A program made the position numbers and the translations under genes. The notes under the pieces were generated by a model, which saw nothing but the letters and a program-made list of their open reading frames with translations, made no database searches and was not told where the DNA came from. A stretch of DNA of 64,000 nucleotides from Cylicocyclus nassatus (lineage: Eukaryota; Nematoda; Chromadorea; Rhabditida; Strongylidae): positions 74,492,792 to 74,556,791 of the forward strand of contig CATQJL010000305.1 in assembly GCA_958299035.1 (NCBI GenBank). Reading direction: 5' to 3'. Of this stretch, positions 23,390 through 35,659 are shown one piece after another (position 1 is the first letter of the stretch; each line of letters starts with the position of its first letter).

Positions 23390-26300
23390 TTACATGTAGG
23401 AAATCCTTGATTGGAAGCCTTACTTTGAAGTCAAAGATGGAGCTTTACTTATAGGATTCATCGAAGATAATAAAGCAATAAAAAAGGAAAAACTGTGAGC
23501 GGCCTACCGTAATAATCAAAAAAGCTAACTTATTTCGATAGTTTGCAATATGTGACGAGAAGAAGAACATTGCAATAGGATCGCTTCTTTGATCTGACCC
23601 TTCCCTCACCCCCCCCCCCCACCCCTCCCTCCCTCTCTCTCCTTCGTTAAAAAGGCGAGATTTTGACTCTAGCTCCGAATAAAGTGGTTATTTAACTAGT
23701 TTGTCTTATTCCCGACAATTTTTACGAGCATCCATGCGACTCAACTGGGTTTCAGTTTTTTTTGTATGAGTGTGAAATAGCTCCACCATCGCGTTTCGCG
23801 GATGGCTCAAATAAAATCTGTCAAAGAAAGCGCGAAAAGGGAAAGCCTTTGTTTTCGTGCACATAGCTACCAAAACGATGCTGCACTGGCTGTGTTGTCG
23901 GGGCGATAAATGCCAATTTCTCAGATTTTATGATTTCCGGAGAAGTGGAAAAAGTCAAGGTTGATCTCCAAGCAAGTGGGAACATATCCTCAAGTTTTAT
24001 GATGAGAAACGAAATTGAGAGAGGGGATGAGCAAAATGTAACTTGCTTTATAATGTGATTAAAAGGTAGAAGTTGGATTTTATCTGACAAATTGTTGTTG
24101 ATTTTTTAAGCGGTTACCAAAATTTTGAAAAGAGTTACTCGATAAAATTGGCCTTCGAATTTTTCGAAAGTAATAAATCCTCAAAATTGTTTTGAATTTT
24201 TGAAGCAGCTGGAATGGAGGATCCAACATTCTGTTATTTTAAAACTTGTTATACTGATTATATTGAAAGTTATATTGAAGACCGTAATCTGCTTAATCCA
24301 CCTCTTTATTTGCGTTTGAGTGCGGATCAAAAGACTTTTTTTATAAATCACCATATTGTAGTGAAACAAAAGTTTTGAAAAAGTTCTAAATCGGCCCTCC
24401 GAGTTCCAAGCCTGACCAGAAAAGGTATATAACAGATAAATCCTGCCGAAAGCAAAAGCTCAAAACAATATTTTCACAGAACATTTTCTGCAGTGCCGAA
24501 TGCACTTCTCATGGGAACAAATTGCGTACATACCCGGGCACACAAAATAGTCATCCATCAGCTGCTCTGTCACTCTTCTACCACCATTAAAATTGATTAA
24601 CCTCGAGTCAATTTCATGTCAACGGTGCTGTCTTCTAAGCGTTTAAATGTGCCCGTAATTGCTTTTTTCCTGATGGGGAAAACAAGCAGGAGGATTGGAT
24701 ATTTTGGGAGTTACTGTAGGATTTTATTGTGGTTTTTGGACTGATGAGAAATTTTATTTACCTCTTGAGCAATGTAATAAACATATGATGAGTAGAATAT
24801 GGTTAATAAGCATGCCATAATTACAGAGCATGATACAGACGGGGGTCGAATAGCAGCAGCAGAGCAGCACGCACAACAATGGGACCTGAGCAGATTACAT
24901 AAAGGGGGCCTGAGGCGACGGCCAGGAGTGCAAACGGGGGGTGGGAAGTGTTGATAGAGCCGAGCCCTGGATCAGCTGTGGAGCTGAGGGCGAGTCAGAG
25001 TGCAAATGACGAAGTTCTGAGCTAGCCCTTTAGACTATTAGGATGGTTAAGACTTGCAGAACACCAGCAGCATGTCGTCCGTTCGTCCGTGTCTCGGTAA
25101 GAAGAAGTCCAGAAGAAGGAATCGATGTGCGGTTGAAGTCAAATCGCGCTTCCGTCCGTCCACCGACACCACGCCCGCCCACCCCTCGGGGAGCAATCCG
25201 CTCTACACACCTTCGAGACGAGCTGGAAGAGATCGTTAAGGAGAAAATGCGAATTTCTTACAATGACTCGGTGCATGCACTACCTGTCACACTCATCATT
25301 GCGGGTTCGATCCGGATGTGACAAACGTGATGATCCTGGACCTGATGTGCAGTGTGTTTCATCGCTTTGCCCTTCTCCTCGCTTACACAAGACAAGTGTA
25401 AGAAGTCAGAGATGTGCAATAAATCGAGCAGAGCTTTGGCGACATTCTTTGACGTCCCCCGGATTTCGAAACAAAATGCACACCTATAAATGAAGCAGAG
25501 ATAGGAATTATAGTACGTTAAAAAAATCGAATGATATCAGTTCAGGTCCAGTCCAAGGTCATAATTAAGAAACATATGCAAACACACCATTGTCTCATTC
25601 AAAAATTTCATTCACAGATAGTGGCGTACAGAGACAACCCCCCCCCCACCCCACCTGAGAATGGGTCGCGAAGTTTTTGAAAGTTACTTAATATATGAGT
25701 TATGAATGTGCGAGCGACTTCTTTATACTTGTAAATGATCAATATAATTTACAAAAGCTTGAAATTTCAATTTAGCTTTATGGAATTTTTTTTTTGGGAA
25801 CGCTCCCTTCTTCTGGAATAACGGAGTTATGGACCTGCAAAAACTTCAGGATGCATACCAAAAATTTTTTTGGAGGACACGGCTAACGCCACGCACCTTC
25901 ATCAAAAAAAAATTTTTGTCCCCCCCCCCCCCTCCACTCCTCCCCGAACAGAAACCCTAGGTACGATACTGTTCACAGGGTATTTGAGTATAGGCTCGAC
26001 TGATGAATGCGAATTTTTTGCGGATATTTGCAACTGATTTGCGACTTTACCGATTCCCCTTTTTTCGTAGTCAAAAAGTCTTTTTTTCCTATGAGTACTG
26101 TTTAGATGGCAAGCCGTAAATAGCTCAATATCGCTTGCTGTTTCACTGTAATTCAAACTCTACTGAGAATAAGTAGAGGAAAAACGAACAAGGACCAGAA
26201 GAGCTTCCAAAGCATTTTTTAGAGATATTGTATGTTATCTTATTTCCCACAGGTAATTTTCCAATTTTTTCAACATTCTTATCAAACTATTTATTTCCAT

Positions 26301-27365
26301 ATTTACTAAACAGCTTTCTGCTTGAATGAAGAACTCAAAAACAATAACTCATCTTGATATCTTCAACTCAAAATGCAGCGCACCCAATCATAATAGTTAT
26401 CATTAATTTTTTCTATTCAACTACGCAAAAACACCTTCGAATAATTGAACATAGTCAGCAGAGTTTTTAGTATTTTTGTGTGATATTTTGTTCTTTTTTT
26501 GACTTTTTGTGAAGACAACATTTGTAAATGTCAGTTTGTGGCCTGGGATAAGCACGTCATAGAAAAGTTTTGTAACCTTCGTTTTGTTCAAAATACAAAT
26601 TGAATACAAATTTTACTGGATACACTTGATACTGGACACAAATTTTTCAAATACAGAAATAAAGAGAATCCCGTGAATAGTTGGATTACGCGGTGTGGAT
26701 AAAACAGGCATGATTTGCGCCAGAACTGAAAAACATAAAATTTGCAAACGCATCTGACTTGCTATTATGGTTATGCTTTGGGGCTGGAAGCATTGTTTTG
26801 ACCAATTTCTCTCAAAACCAAAATCTTCTACTGTACTATAGGATTCATTTGACCAACATATGCTTCAGTGATCTATGTTCATGAGTCGATTTAAATTTGC
26901 TAGCTTAAATATTGCGATAATGATAAACAACACTGCGCTAATCTCATCAGCGCTTTCCGGTGAAGGAGAGGTTAGAAATGAACTTAAATATTTACTGACA
27001 CTCTGAATATCGTAAACATAAAAATGAGAATGAAATGAAGGTAACAGAGTTTGTATAATAAACGTGGATTTCGAGCGAGACGTTTAAGCATGAAAATCAT
27101 GTAATAGATAGAAAGTGGTAAATAAGAAATTTAATGGAGTAGGCGAGCGTCGGCTAGTCTTATGAAGACGACAACTATTTAGAATAAAAGAATATAAGGA
27201 ATTTCCAAAATGCTAATGCTTTTTGACGCATAGATGAAGATAATGATAATTAGAAGTGCAAACATGCGGTTGTAAAAAAAGTCATAGATAAAAAGCCCCT
27301 TCAAGAATAGATCTTAACCGAATTCTTAAAATTTAAAAAAACCATGAACTTGAACTTATTATACC

Positions 27366-27647
27366 GTGCAGAAGGTCAAAATTGCAAGAAATGATTGGAA
27401 GCAATGTGGAATTTGTTCTTCTTGTGTGTTTTCTTACTTTTTTATGTTTTCTATTCTTCTGAGTTTGATTATTTCTCTTGTTTTATGTGCACCTTTTTTT
27501 TTAATATACATCCAAATGGGGTTGAGGAAGAATTCTTATCAAGTCATTACTGTTATTTTAGCTACAATCAAAAAAGGCAAGCTTCTTGTAGAAGTACTAA
27601 GAAAAAATAAAGAGAAAGCCAAAACAACGATAAGAAACACTCCTTAA
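27366..27647 (+). CDS. ORF conserved between duplicated blocks (possible membrane protein exon)
   Basis: A 93-codon frame with a hydrophobic stretch (FSYFFMFSILLSLIISLVL) has a counterpart at 41247-41648 in copy B. Both begin after a TGCAG, share KVKIARNDWKQCGIC, and rejoin in frame at RKNSY...TIKK.KLLVE although copy B has extra codons between. Frame retention across an indel mildly suggests coding, but no ATG or flanking exon was seen. Confidence 0.25.
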   Translation: MQKVKIARNDWKQCGICSSCVFSYFFMFSILLSLIISLVLCAPFFLIYIQMGLRKNSYQVITVILATIKKGKLLVEVLRKNKEKAKTTIRNTP

Positions 27648-28923
27648 CACATTCACGACAATGCAACCCACCGGTGGATCGTAAGACATGAAGCGTTATC
27701 TTTGCCAGCTTACGACGGAATTTCACGGGGTCTTGGCACAGGATTGTGGGCATCTAGATGAAGCTCCAGCAAGAGTGGTCCGAGCTCGGGATACTGTTAG
27801 TTAGGGTAGCTATATAGATAGATATAAGGCACAAACTTTTGGCTCAAATTCTTCGCAAAATAATGCTGTTTCTGGGGATTCAAGTTTACATTTAAGCAGG
27901 GAACGATACTTGGTTACCCCGGCCATTCAGATGATTTAAATACCAAAAAATGCGCTTTTTAATGCTGGTTCGAATACTGTTTTTCATATCTGCGAAACGA
28001 GAATCTGGATGAAGTTATGATTATTTTTTCAAAAATGAATTGCGCTACGGCGAAGGGTGAAAAACATTAATAATGATTTTTCTTTCTTCTTCAAATGCTG
28101 AATATGATTTAGATAAGTATAAATACAACGTTACACCTTTCAAGATTCTCCTCAATAGCTTTAAGCGGTATATTAGATCAAGTTGATTGATTTTAACTAC
28201 CTAAAAGTACGCAAATTTTCTACAAAAAAAGTTCATAAATGCCCTCAAATGATCGTTTCGCAGATTTCGAGCACTGATTTAGAATCAGCGTCTCAAGGTG
28301 CACCTTATGGCATACAGCGCATTCCACATGGCCGGGGTCACCAAGTATCGTAAGAGTAATACGGGGCGCGCAAAAGGCCAACGTTAGCCCACCAAAAATT
28401 ATCGATTTTATTGATTTTATTGTTTTTTGGGATTTTTCATCCTAGGAAGCTCGAACTTTGCATATATAGGTTTTGTACCATGCTGATTACGAAAATGATA
28501 GTCTGAAGTTCTGATACCACCTTCTTACATCAGCTTTTTGATTTCTACGAAAACTCTACCGTACTGCTACCGTAGCCCCACTGTGGGGCTACGGTAGTGA
28601 ACAAAGTGGACACTATAAACGTAATCAGCACGTGAAACAAATCCAAAACACAATTTTTCATGGAAATCCATGGTGTTGGTTTCGTACAGGATGACCACCG
28701 TAACCTTACGTATAACGCCAAAAACTGAACTAAATTGTTTTTTTTTTGATAATCAGCGCCTTCAATTAGCCCTCTGGAAAAATTCTCGAGGACATGTTTT
28801 GAACTTTTTCCAAAAAGACTATCATCTTGGACAATACAACCCACGGGTGGGTCATAATTTTGACGAAGCGAAAAAAGCTCTTGTCCGAAATGGCATCGAA
28901 AAATCGGCCTTGTCGTGAATGTG
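27648..28923. mobile_element. TTAA-inserting (piggyBac-type) MITE
   Basis: 1276 bp with terminal repeats CACATTCACGACAA and TTGTCGTGAATGTG, flanked by TTAA at 27644-27647 and 28924-28927. Copy B has a single TTAA at the matching site (near 41682), an empty site. TTAA duplication is the piggyBac hallmark. Sub-terminal CCCACCGGTGG / CCCACGGGTGGG palindromes lie just inside each end, and a perfect hairpin built on CTACCGTAGCCCCAC is at about 28566-28597. No transposase is seen. Confidence 0.85.
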
Positions 28924-29064
28924 TTAAAGAAAGTAACGAATCTAATCGGTTTCAGTGCATAGCGATTTAGAGGATGTACAACCTAAAACTTCTAGAATTC
29001 TGTCATGTTCTTTGCACTGTTGTGAAGCTGGTAATATCACACTTCGCGATTACTCACTTAGGTA

Positions 29065-30385
29065 CTTAGATGGCCCGTCCTCACGTGACGTGCGGGCCCC
29101 AGTACAGAAGTTGCCATTTTTCCCTGTCTCTCGCTTCAGACATCCACGATCTTCTTGGCCGTCGTCGGTGGCTGCGTCCACGAGTTCCAGGGGCGAAAGT
29201 CGTATCCAGCTGATTTCTCAGCTGGTCCATCCGTTCCACGAACACGTCTACCCATCTCGTTGGTGGTCTTCCTCGAGGACGTTTGGCTTCGCGAGGAATC
29301 CACTCAGATGTTCTTAGTGTCCATCTGTCGTCTGTTCTTCTCATTATGTGACCGGCCCATCGGTGCTTGGCTTTCGCGACGTATTCCGCTGGGTCATGAA
29401 GACGGGACATTCTTCTCATAACCGTGCTGCGAAGTCCGACTAGATGTTGCTTGCGTTGGGTCATCTTCAGAAGACTGCGTTCGAGCGCTCTATGGGTGGT
29501 CCGTAATCGACGTGGCTACACTATCGGCCCAAGTCTCAGCTGCGTAACAGAGCGCCGGGAGAACGGTTGAGTCGAACAGGTGGGCACGAAGCTCCGGGTC
29601 CGTCAGTTGGTCGGTGGCTTCCTTCAGAGGCCCGAAGGCGGCCCAGGCTGCTCTTCTTCTTCTGTTAAGTTCTTCCCTCAAGTCGTTCTCCATGTTCGTC
29701 GAACGTCCAGATACACGTAAGAAGACGTCTCCATGATAGGGGTGCCTTCCAATTCCATTTCTGCATCTTCGCAAAGGGCGTTCCTCATGAACTGAGTCTT
29801 CTTCCGATTTATTCGCAGTCCGATCTTCTTCCCTACTTCGTTCAGCTCCTTCAGCATCGTCTCTGCTTCGGTTACTGCTCGAGAAGAGAACGATGTCGTC
29901 CGCAAAACGAAGGTTGGACAGGAATCTCCCATCAACTCGTATACCTCTCTCGTCCCAGTCTAGTGACTTCATCACCCACTGCAAGGCCGCGGTGAACAGC
30001 TTCGGCGAGATTGTGTCGCCTGTCGGACCCCCTTCCCGATTGGTATGGTCATTGGGCGATGGAACAGCTGTATCGTTGTTGTACAGTCCTTGTAGCAGTT
30101 GGCTAGTGTCCTCACGTTGGCTGGGTCCACTCGTTGATCGACTAGCGCTGACAGGATGGTGTTGGTTTCGACGCTGTCGAAGGCTTTCTCATAGTCGACG
30201 AAGGTCAGGACGAGAGGCAGTCGGTACTCCCGGCAGACTTCTATGACCCTCGAAACGGTCTGGATGTGGTCCAAGCAGCTGAATCCTTTGCGAAATCCAG
30301 CTTGTTTTTGGGGTTGGGCTTCATCCAGCGTCCTTGATATAGCGAGGATAATCTTCGTGAAAAGTTTGTACAGTACACTCAGCAG
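29065..30385 (-). pseudogene. 5'-truncated RTE-family retrotransposon, relatively young
   Basis: Minus-strand RT reads with only a few frameshifts: ISRTLDEAQP near 30325, then DHIQTVSRVIEVCREYRLPL (about 30215-30274), VDYEKAFDSVETNTILSALV, IPIGKGVRQ, and the catalytic FADDIVLFSS near 29890. The C-terminal part includes AKHRWAGHIMRRTDDRW (near 29330-29370) and the 3' end WGPHVT. It is truncated upstream of the RT, with no endonuclease. It lies between duplicated blocks A and C. Confidence 0.92.
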
Positions 30386-30604
30386 GCATTGGATGAAATT
30401 TTTGTGATTACCGTAGCTTTCAAGAATTTTGATGATTTTCAGGTGGACCAGTCTGAGAGGCTAGAAAGCGTGGTCAATTTCGCACTATGGAAAACATAAA
30501 GGTAAATTGTGAGTAATCATGAAGTATAAGGGCTTGGTATCATCGAAAACGAGCCAATTGAATGCATCAAATGAATGCAGTAGGTTAAAAATTAAGCACA
30601 ACTA

Positions 30605-31158
30605 CTCAGATAATCGCCGGGGGCAGGCGATTCGCAAACTCGCGCTTTTCTGGTCAGCACAATTTTGGGGCCAAACATTTAGCAAGCGGTACTTCTTTGC
30701 TCTGGCAGCGGGCAGCAACATAGAATTTTCTGAGAGCGCTCGTCAAAGAATTTCCTTCAGCGAGCGCTGGCTAAACTTTCAGCAGGCGTTAGGACTCTTT
30801 GTACGCAGTTTCGGGCGTACGCCAAGCCAAGGTGAGACTCTGTGTAACAGAGGTGCCATCGATGATTTGATTGCCTGTGTTTAGGATACCTATTCCCATC
30901 GGAAGGTATCTACGAGCTGTGCGGTCCTTCACAAAGGACCGTGCAGACTTCAATAATTTGCATATTCTCGCGGAAAATCCGCGAAAACGCGGCCACTGCG
31001 CCGCAACTAATCTATGAAAAAATAGCAATTGCTCTTGAAGCATTCATTAAAATTTGGACAACATTCTTTCAAATTTGTGCAAGCGGACCGCAGAAAATCA
31101 CTTTTCCGGTGCCCTGCCAATAAATCGTATGGCCGCATGCTCCCGGCGATTATCTGAG
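30605..31158. mobile_element. CTCAGATAATCGC-ended MITE (block C)
   Basis: 554 bp with ends CTCAGATAATCGCCGGG and its inverse, TA flanking at 30603-30604 and 31159-31160. The interior is GC-rich and made of several short hairpins (GGTCCTTCACAAAGGACC, CGCGGAAAATCCGCG, CTCTGTGTAACAGAG). The counterpart in block D is 55275-55836. Ends resemble those of the element at 32847. Confidence 0.8.
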
Positions 31159-31987
31159 TAGTAGCCTAATGATATATTACGGCACGGAGAATCATATCGA
31201 AAAAGTGTCTCTCCCTTTAAAAGTAAGGTATTTACAAACTATGCATTGGTTATGCCCAACAATGCTGATTATGGTTTTTTCTGAATGTCGCACTTGAAGT
31301 ATTAGTATCCATTTTTTTTATAATAGTATAGTCATAAAAATGCTATCAACTATGTTTTGTTCATTTGCATACCAAAACTCAGCGGTAGTAGTTAATGTGC
31401 TTTTGACTGCCAACGAACGTATGAACTATGCTGACAGTTGAGTGACGGTGATACTTTCTATTTTGGTGGAATTATGATACGTTCAAGCCATGTGTAACCA
31501 AATCCATCTGATTATTAAACGCTTTTTGTACTATACTGCCGTCACCTAACTAAATGAGGCATTTATGTTCGGTGACCGTGCTATTTAGTTGATTTTTGCA
31601 GAATCGACTGGTTCGGCCATTTTGCATGAGAATTTGATTGCTTGATTTGTTATGTAAAATATATACATGTAAATGATGTGCCTCATGCTGAATTGTCAAC
31701 AGTATTCCCAGCATTTTTTTTACATAAATGCATAATTAGCATCGTCGTTGATCGTCTGCATCAACATTGACCATCAACTAAGCTTCTATTGTATAGATTC
31801 ATAACAAATGAAGCCCAGATTGTAATAACTTTTCATTGTCACACTTCACATTCAAAAGCAGTGGCTCGGCAAATTTTAACATTTTTGCCCACAAACCCCT
31901 GCTGGCAAACGTGTCGCGCTAGCACGAATTGAGAATATTCTCCTCCCACCGTTAAAAAGGAGCCTGCCGCAGTGAGGGTAGGGACTA

Positions 31988-32105
31988 TATGTCGCCGAAA
32001 GTGGGAGGTCCCGTCGGACATTTGTGACAAATACATCTTCTAAATAGCACAGGCTGAGTATCTGCTGCATTGCCCGCGCGGGAACCTCTTTCTTTCGGCG
32101 ACATA
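31988..32105. mobile_element. 118 bp MITE with TATGTCGCCGAAAG ends
   Basis: TATGTCGCCGAAAG at the left pairs with CTTTCGGCGACATA at the right. The counterpart in block D is 56679-56797. A related sequence starts near 61540. The CAGGG MITE at 32106 inserted at its terminal TA. Confidence 0.75.
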
Positions 32106-32783
32106 CAGGGTGTCCCAAAAGTAAGTACACACTTTTCAATCGCTAATATCTCTCTTCCCAATGGGTCTTTTTTGGCCAGTCAAACACCATTCTGTAGAGG
32201 AGGCTTTAACTTAGATTTACAGTACCGAGATAATGACCGATCTCTCTTCGTTACTGTAGGATTACTGTAAGAACTTCGACAAGGATTTCAGAGCATTGGA
32301 AGCCATATTCTGCCTCGAAACAAAACCAAACAAACCAAAAACTCTTATACTAGGCCAATGGAAGCCGCTGATTTCAAATATGTAATTTCCACTTTACTCC
32401 GACGCTTATTCGCGAAGTTATCTCCGGTAAACCGTGATAACCGAATTCCCAGTATTTGTCAGGAATGTGATTACACCGTCAAAACAGCTGAAAACACTCG
32501 TAAGAAGTCGTGTAGTGGAATCAGCGTCCGCGAAAACCCTAGTACACAATTTTTCAGATTTTTTGAAAAAATTTTGTCAGATGGCATATTTCATGATGGT
32601 TCCACATGCTGGAAGTTCTTACCGTAATCCTACAGTAACGAAGAGCGATCGGTGATTCGACCAATACTCTAAATCTAAGTTGAAGCCTCCTCTACAGAAT
32701 GGTGCTTGACTGGCCAAAAAAGACCCATTGGGAAGAGAGATATTAGCGATTGAAAAGTGTGTACTTACTTTTGGGACACCCTG
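32106..32783. mobile_element. CAGGGTGTCCC-type MITE (copy 2)
   Basis: 678 bp, ends CAGGGTGTCCCAAAAGTAAG and inverse, with TA at 32104-32105 and 32784-32785. Block D has only GACATAGAG at this position (56793-56801), giving the uninterrupted target. No transposase is present. Confidence 0.93.
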
Positions 32784-32846
32784 TATAGTCCTTTACCCCC
32801 GCAATGATAACCATAGGGGTCCCGCAAAATCCTGCGTCTTCAACCT

Positions 32847-33469
32847 CTCAGACAATTGCATCGGGAAGTTCGCGGCCTCAAAGCATGCTACATGGCGCGC
32901 CGCGGCCCTTAAAGTTTCAGCCGCGAACGCCGCGGCCCATGTATATTTTAACGGGAACGCCGCGGCCGAAGTCAAAATTGGAAAGAGCTTACCGGGAGAG
33001 TCGCGGCCCAATCACCTCACTCGGCGTGCCGCGGGCCTTATTAAAGGCCGCACTTCTTACACGCTGTAGCTTAAGGCGCAACCCGCGTGAGGTACGCCGC
33101 AGTGATGGGGCTACCCTAAGTGTTTGTGGCCCTGGTAATCGCTTTTCGGATTGAGTTGTGTGACAGTTGAGTTTATGTGCACACGAAACAAACCTCAGCA
33201 ATCAGTTTTATCGACAACAGTAGATGATGTCGACAAATGAGCTAACAAGTTGCTCAATTTGTACCCAGTCGTTGTCATGAAAGACAGGACAAAATTTTTT
33301 CACTCTTCCTAGGTCTCACAAGCATGCTAATCGGGTCAACTATCGGGCGCTTACAGGATGCGCCGCGGTCGCTTATCGGGTCTAATATCGGTTTATACCG
33401 GGCAGCTCGCGGCATGGATGATTGGTGGCCGAGCAAGCACCCGCGAACTTCCCGATGCAACTGTCTGAG
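32847..33469. mobile_element. GC-rich 623 bp element with CTCAGACAATTGCATCGGG ends
   Basis: Terminal repeats CTCAGACAATTGCATCGGG and its inverse (one mismatch), extending about 29 bp. Block D reads straight through (CAACCTTGGCGG near 56855), so the insertion made a 2 bp duplication, CT. Inside, a CGCCGCGGCCC-type box recurs about every 40-45 bp between 32870 and 33050, like a sub-terminal transposase-binding array. High GC is unlike its surroundings. Apparent ORFs (112-116 codons) follow the repeats and have no recognised domain. Confidence 0.85.
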
Positions 33470-33800
33470 CTTGGCGGAAACTATTTCACTCACAAAATCA
33501 TGATGAAAGGTCCGTAAAATGCGTGTTTTTGCCATCTTCACGCTCTTCAAGGTCGATTTTCTTATCAGCGCTTTGGATAACCCCAAGGAGCAAAAATTCT
33601 GTATTTTGTTTTGTGTTCAGTTTTGCCGAGCCCTGCCTTTGATATTTTTACCTATCACTTCAGCCGCCAATTCACGAGCTTGATTGCTCACTGGCGCTTA
33701 CTTTCATGTACAATATATATTAGTCTGAAATGTAAACTGCTTTCCTGGATTGAGCACTTATATAATGCGTATCCAAATTAGTGTTTTATATATATATATA

Positions 33801-34477
33801 CAGGGTGCCCCAAAAGTAAGTATACACTTTTCAATCGTTAATATCTCTCTTTTCATTGTGTCTTTTTTCGCCATTCAAACACCATTCTGTAGAGGAGGCT
33901 TCAACTTAGATTCTCAATATCGAGCGAATCACCGATCGCTTTTCCTTACTGTAGGATTACTGTAGAAACTTCGATAAGGATTTTAGGCCATTGGAAGCCA
34001 TATTCTGCTTCGAAACAAAGCCAAACAAGCCAAAATCTCTTGTACTATGGTAATGAAAGCCGCTAATTTCGAATATGAAATTTCCACTTTACTATGATGC
34101 TTCTTTCCAAAGTTATCCAGGTAAACCGTAATAAGCGAATTTCCAGTATTTGTCAGAAATGTGATTACACCGTCAAAAATTTGAAAACACTCATAAGAAG
34201 TTGTGTAGTGGAATCAGTGTACGCAAATACCCTAGTACACAATTTTTCAGATTTTTCGAAAAGAATTTTGTCAGATTGCATATTTCACAGTGGTTCCACT
34301 TGTTGGAAGTTCTTACCGTAATCCTACAGTAACAAAGAGCGATCAGTGATTCGTTCAATGCCGCAATTCTAAGTTGAAGCCTCCTCTACAGAATGGTAGT
34401 TGACTGGCGAAAGAAGACCCACTGGGAAGAGAGATATTGACGATTGGAAAGTGTGTACTTACTTTTGGGACACCCTG
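33801..34477. mobile_element. CAGGGTGCCCC-type MITE (copy 3)
   Basis: 677 bp, inserted in a (TA)n tract just upstream of the secreted-protein gene. Ends CAGGGTGCCCCAAAAGTAAG and the inverse of CAGGGTGTCCCAAAAG. Its counterpart in block D is at 57190-57867, so it predates the duplication. Confidence 0.92.
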
Positions 34478-34580
34478 TATATAATAAAAGGTCCTAAGTG
34501 CTCAGTTCTGAGTGAGCTTAATTGGTTAACAGACCATTTTCAATAGGTTCCGTATTATTCTGTTTACAGACAACGGTTGG

Positions 34581-34590
34581 ATATATAAAG
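34581..34590 (+). promoter_or_regulatory. TATA box upstream of secreted-protein gene copy 1
   Basis: ATATATAAAG about 130 bp before the ATG, identical in the second copy at 57971-57980. The MITE ends about 100 bp upstream, so any promoter elements beyond that would lie in transposon sequence. Confidence 0.45.
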
Positions 34591-34720
34591 CGGCTACTGT
34601 TGATGTAATAGGGTTTCCTAGCATGGTGCTCAGTGCCATAAAGCTTTCCCTGACTGGCATCTAAATAACGCCCTCGTGAACTTTTCACATCTCTATTTTC
34701 ATACAGAATATAAGTTCTAG

Positions 34721-35309
34721 ATGCGATACGGTCTGCTGCTGTTAGGCCTCGCAATAGCTTGTTCAGCTGATATTTGTGACAAGTTAATGGTGACAATTTT
34801 CGACGGCGCTCCTCCTAACTTCATCGAATTAGCGGAGTGCACCTTGGAAAGAAAACTGGCTTGTGTCTTTAACGAACTTCCTTTCTTTTTTTCAAAAAAA
34901 AGAGTTCGTATAATTTAGGCTCCGCAGACGAAATTCAAGGTGATATTGGTTCACGTAGATCCCCATGATGGTATATCGTCGGAAACTTATCTAAACGTCA
35001 TCGGCTTTGTAAGCTTTAAAAACGCAATCCACACTTTTATAATTATCCTTTGGCAGCTCAATTATACTTTCACTGTTTGAAAAATGATATCAACTTGATA
35101 AGATCAAACAGTTTCAGCCAATCCGTGGATGGGAAAGTATGTGGAAGTTTGTCAAACCAGATGTGAAGAGGCTTGTAAATGTACCTAGCGATGAACCGTT
35201 CGCAAAGGCTCGTGAATGCGAGAAGAAAGGCTTCAAAGTAAAAACTAATCACTTTCCTCTGAGCGTGCTCTATAAGCTTGCTGGGGACCAAGGTCTTCTT
35301 CGATATTGA
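34721..35309 (+). CDS. Small secreted protein gene, copy 1 (three exons)
   Basis: Exons 34721-34864, 34919-35008 and 35118-35309 join in phase 0 and encode 141 residues. The N-terminus MRYGLLLLGLAIACSA is a clear signal peptide. The mature part has few cysteines and is mixed-charge; the third exon starts PIRGWESMWKFVKPDVKRLV and contains NVPSDEPFAKARECEKKGFK. A TATATAAAG box lies at 34582-34590, a TTCTAG directly precedes ATG (a possible trans-splice acceptor), and AATAAA lies at 35353-35358. Intron 1 has a weak donor (TGT/GTCTTT). The alternative is a 65-codon product ending in the intron. I do not recognise the family. Compared with copy 2 it ends three residues earlier. Confidence 0.65.
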
Positions 35310-35352
35310 AACATTGATATATAATGCTTGCTTAGACAGCAATGCAGTCATC

Positions 35353-35358
35353 AATAAA
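35353..35358 (+). terminator. Poly(A) signal of secreted-protein gene copy 1
   Basis: AATAAA about 44 bp after the stop codon, in CATCAATAAAGATTCATTG; the same sequence follows copy 2 at 58744-58749. Confidence 0.6.
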
Positions 35359-35476
35359 GATTCATTGTACGATGAAATATATACGTTTATGAAGTTGACA
35401 AGACATCTGGAACTATAACAACAGCAAATATTGCGGTACTTTTACTGACAATTAGAAATACTCATTAGAGCTCTAT

Positions 35477-35659
35477 ATGATGTCATGCAGCAATAAGTGT
35501 GGTTTATCTGAGAGAGTTCAGCTTTTCATACCATCAAAAAATATATCCGTTCAGAAAACCCTACAGAAATTTCGTGATATAAAAAAGCGCATTTTTAAGA
35601 GCTCGTATTGTCTTTCTATTAATTCTAGACTTGTCTTTTGTCTTCAATGTTCACCTTAG
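35477..35659 (+). other. 60-codon ORF conserved between blocks C and D
   Basis: Starts MMSCSNKCGLSERVQLFIPS; the copy at 58868-59050 differs at one residue (V to D). High identity alone can explain this, because the blocks are very similar here. The region 35660-36130 is AT-rich with no gene. Confidence 0.2.

Larger units (their letters stand above)
23390..29050 (+). repeat. Large duplicated block, copy A
   Basis: Matches copy B (about 36130-41800) in order and orientation, with blocks recognisable at 23400/36150, 23700/36460, 24490/37640, 25043/38180, 26340/40260, 27360/41245 and 28960/41695. Differences and indels are frequent, so it is an old duplication. It contains a GC-rich section (24840-25470) with an 92-codon ORF at 25043 that is interrupted by a stop in copy B, and homopolymer tracts at 23610 and 25921. 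A TTAA-flanked MITE (27648-28923) is present only in this copy. Confidence 0.85.

Noticed and set aside
23821..24090. 89-codon minus ORF in block A
   Set aside because: The corresponding part of block B is interrupted, and changes are not concentrated at third positions.
25300..25320. tRNA-like B box (GGGTTCGATCC), also at 38440-38460
   Set aside because: The T-stem pairs poorly, no acceptor stem or clear A box fits, and no anticodon arm can be drawn. At most a tRNA-derived fragment.
32728..33154. ORFs of 112-116 codons in the GC-rich region
   Set aside because: They follow the CGCCGCGG-box repeats of a transposon and are absent from block D.
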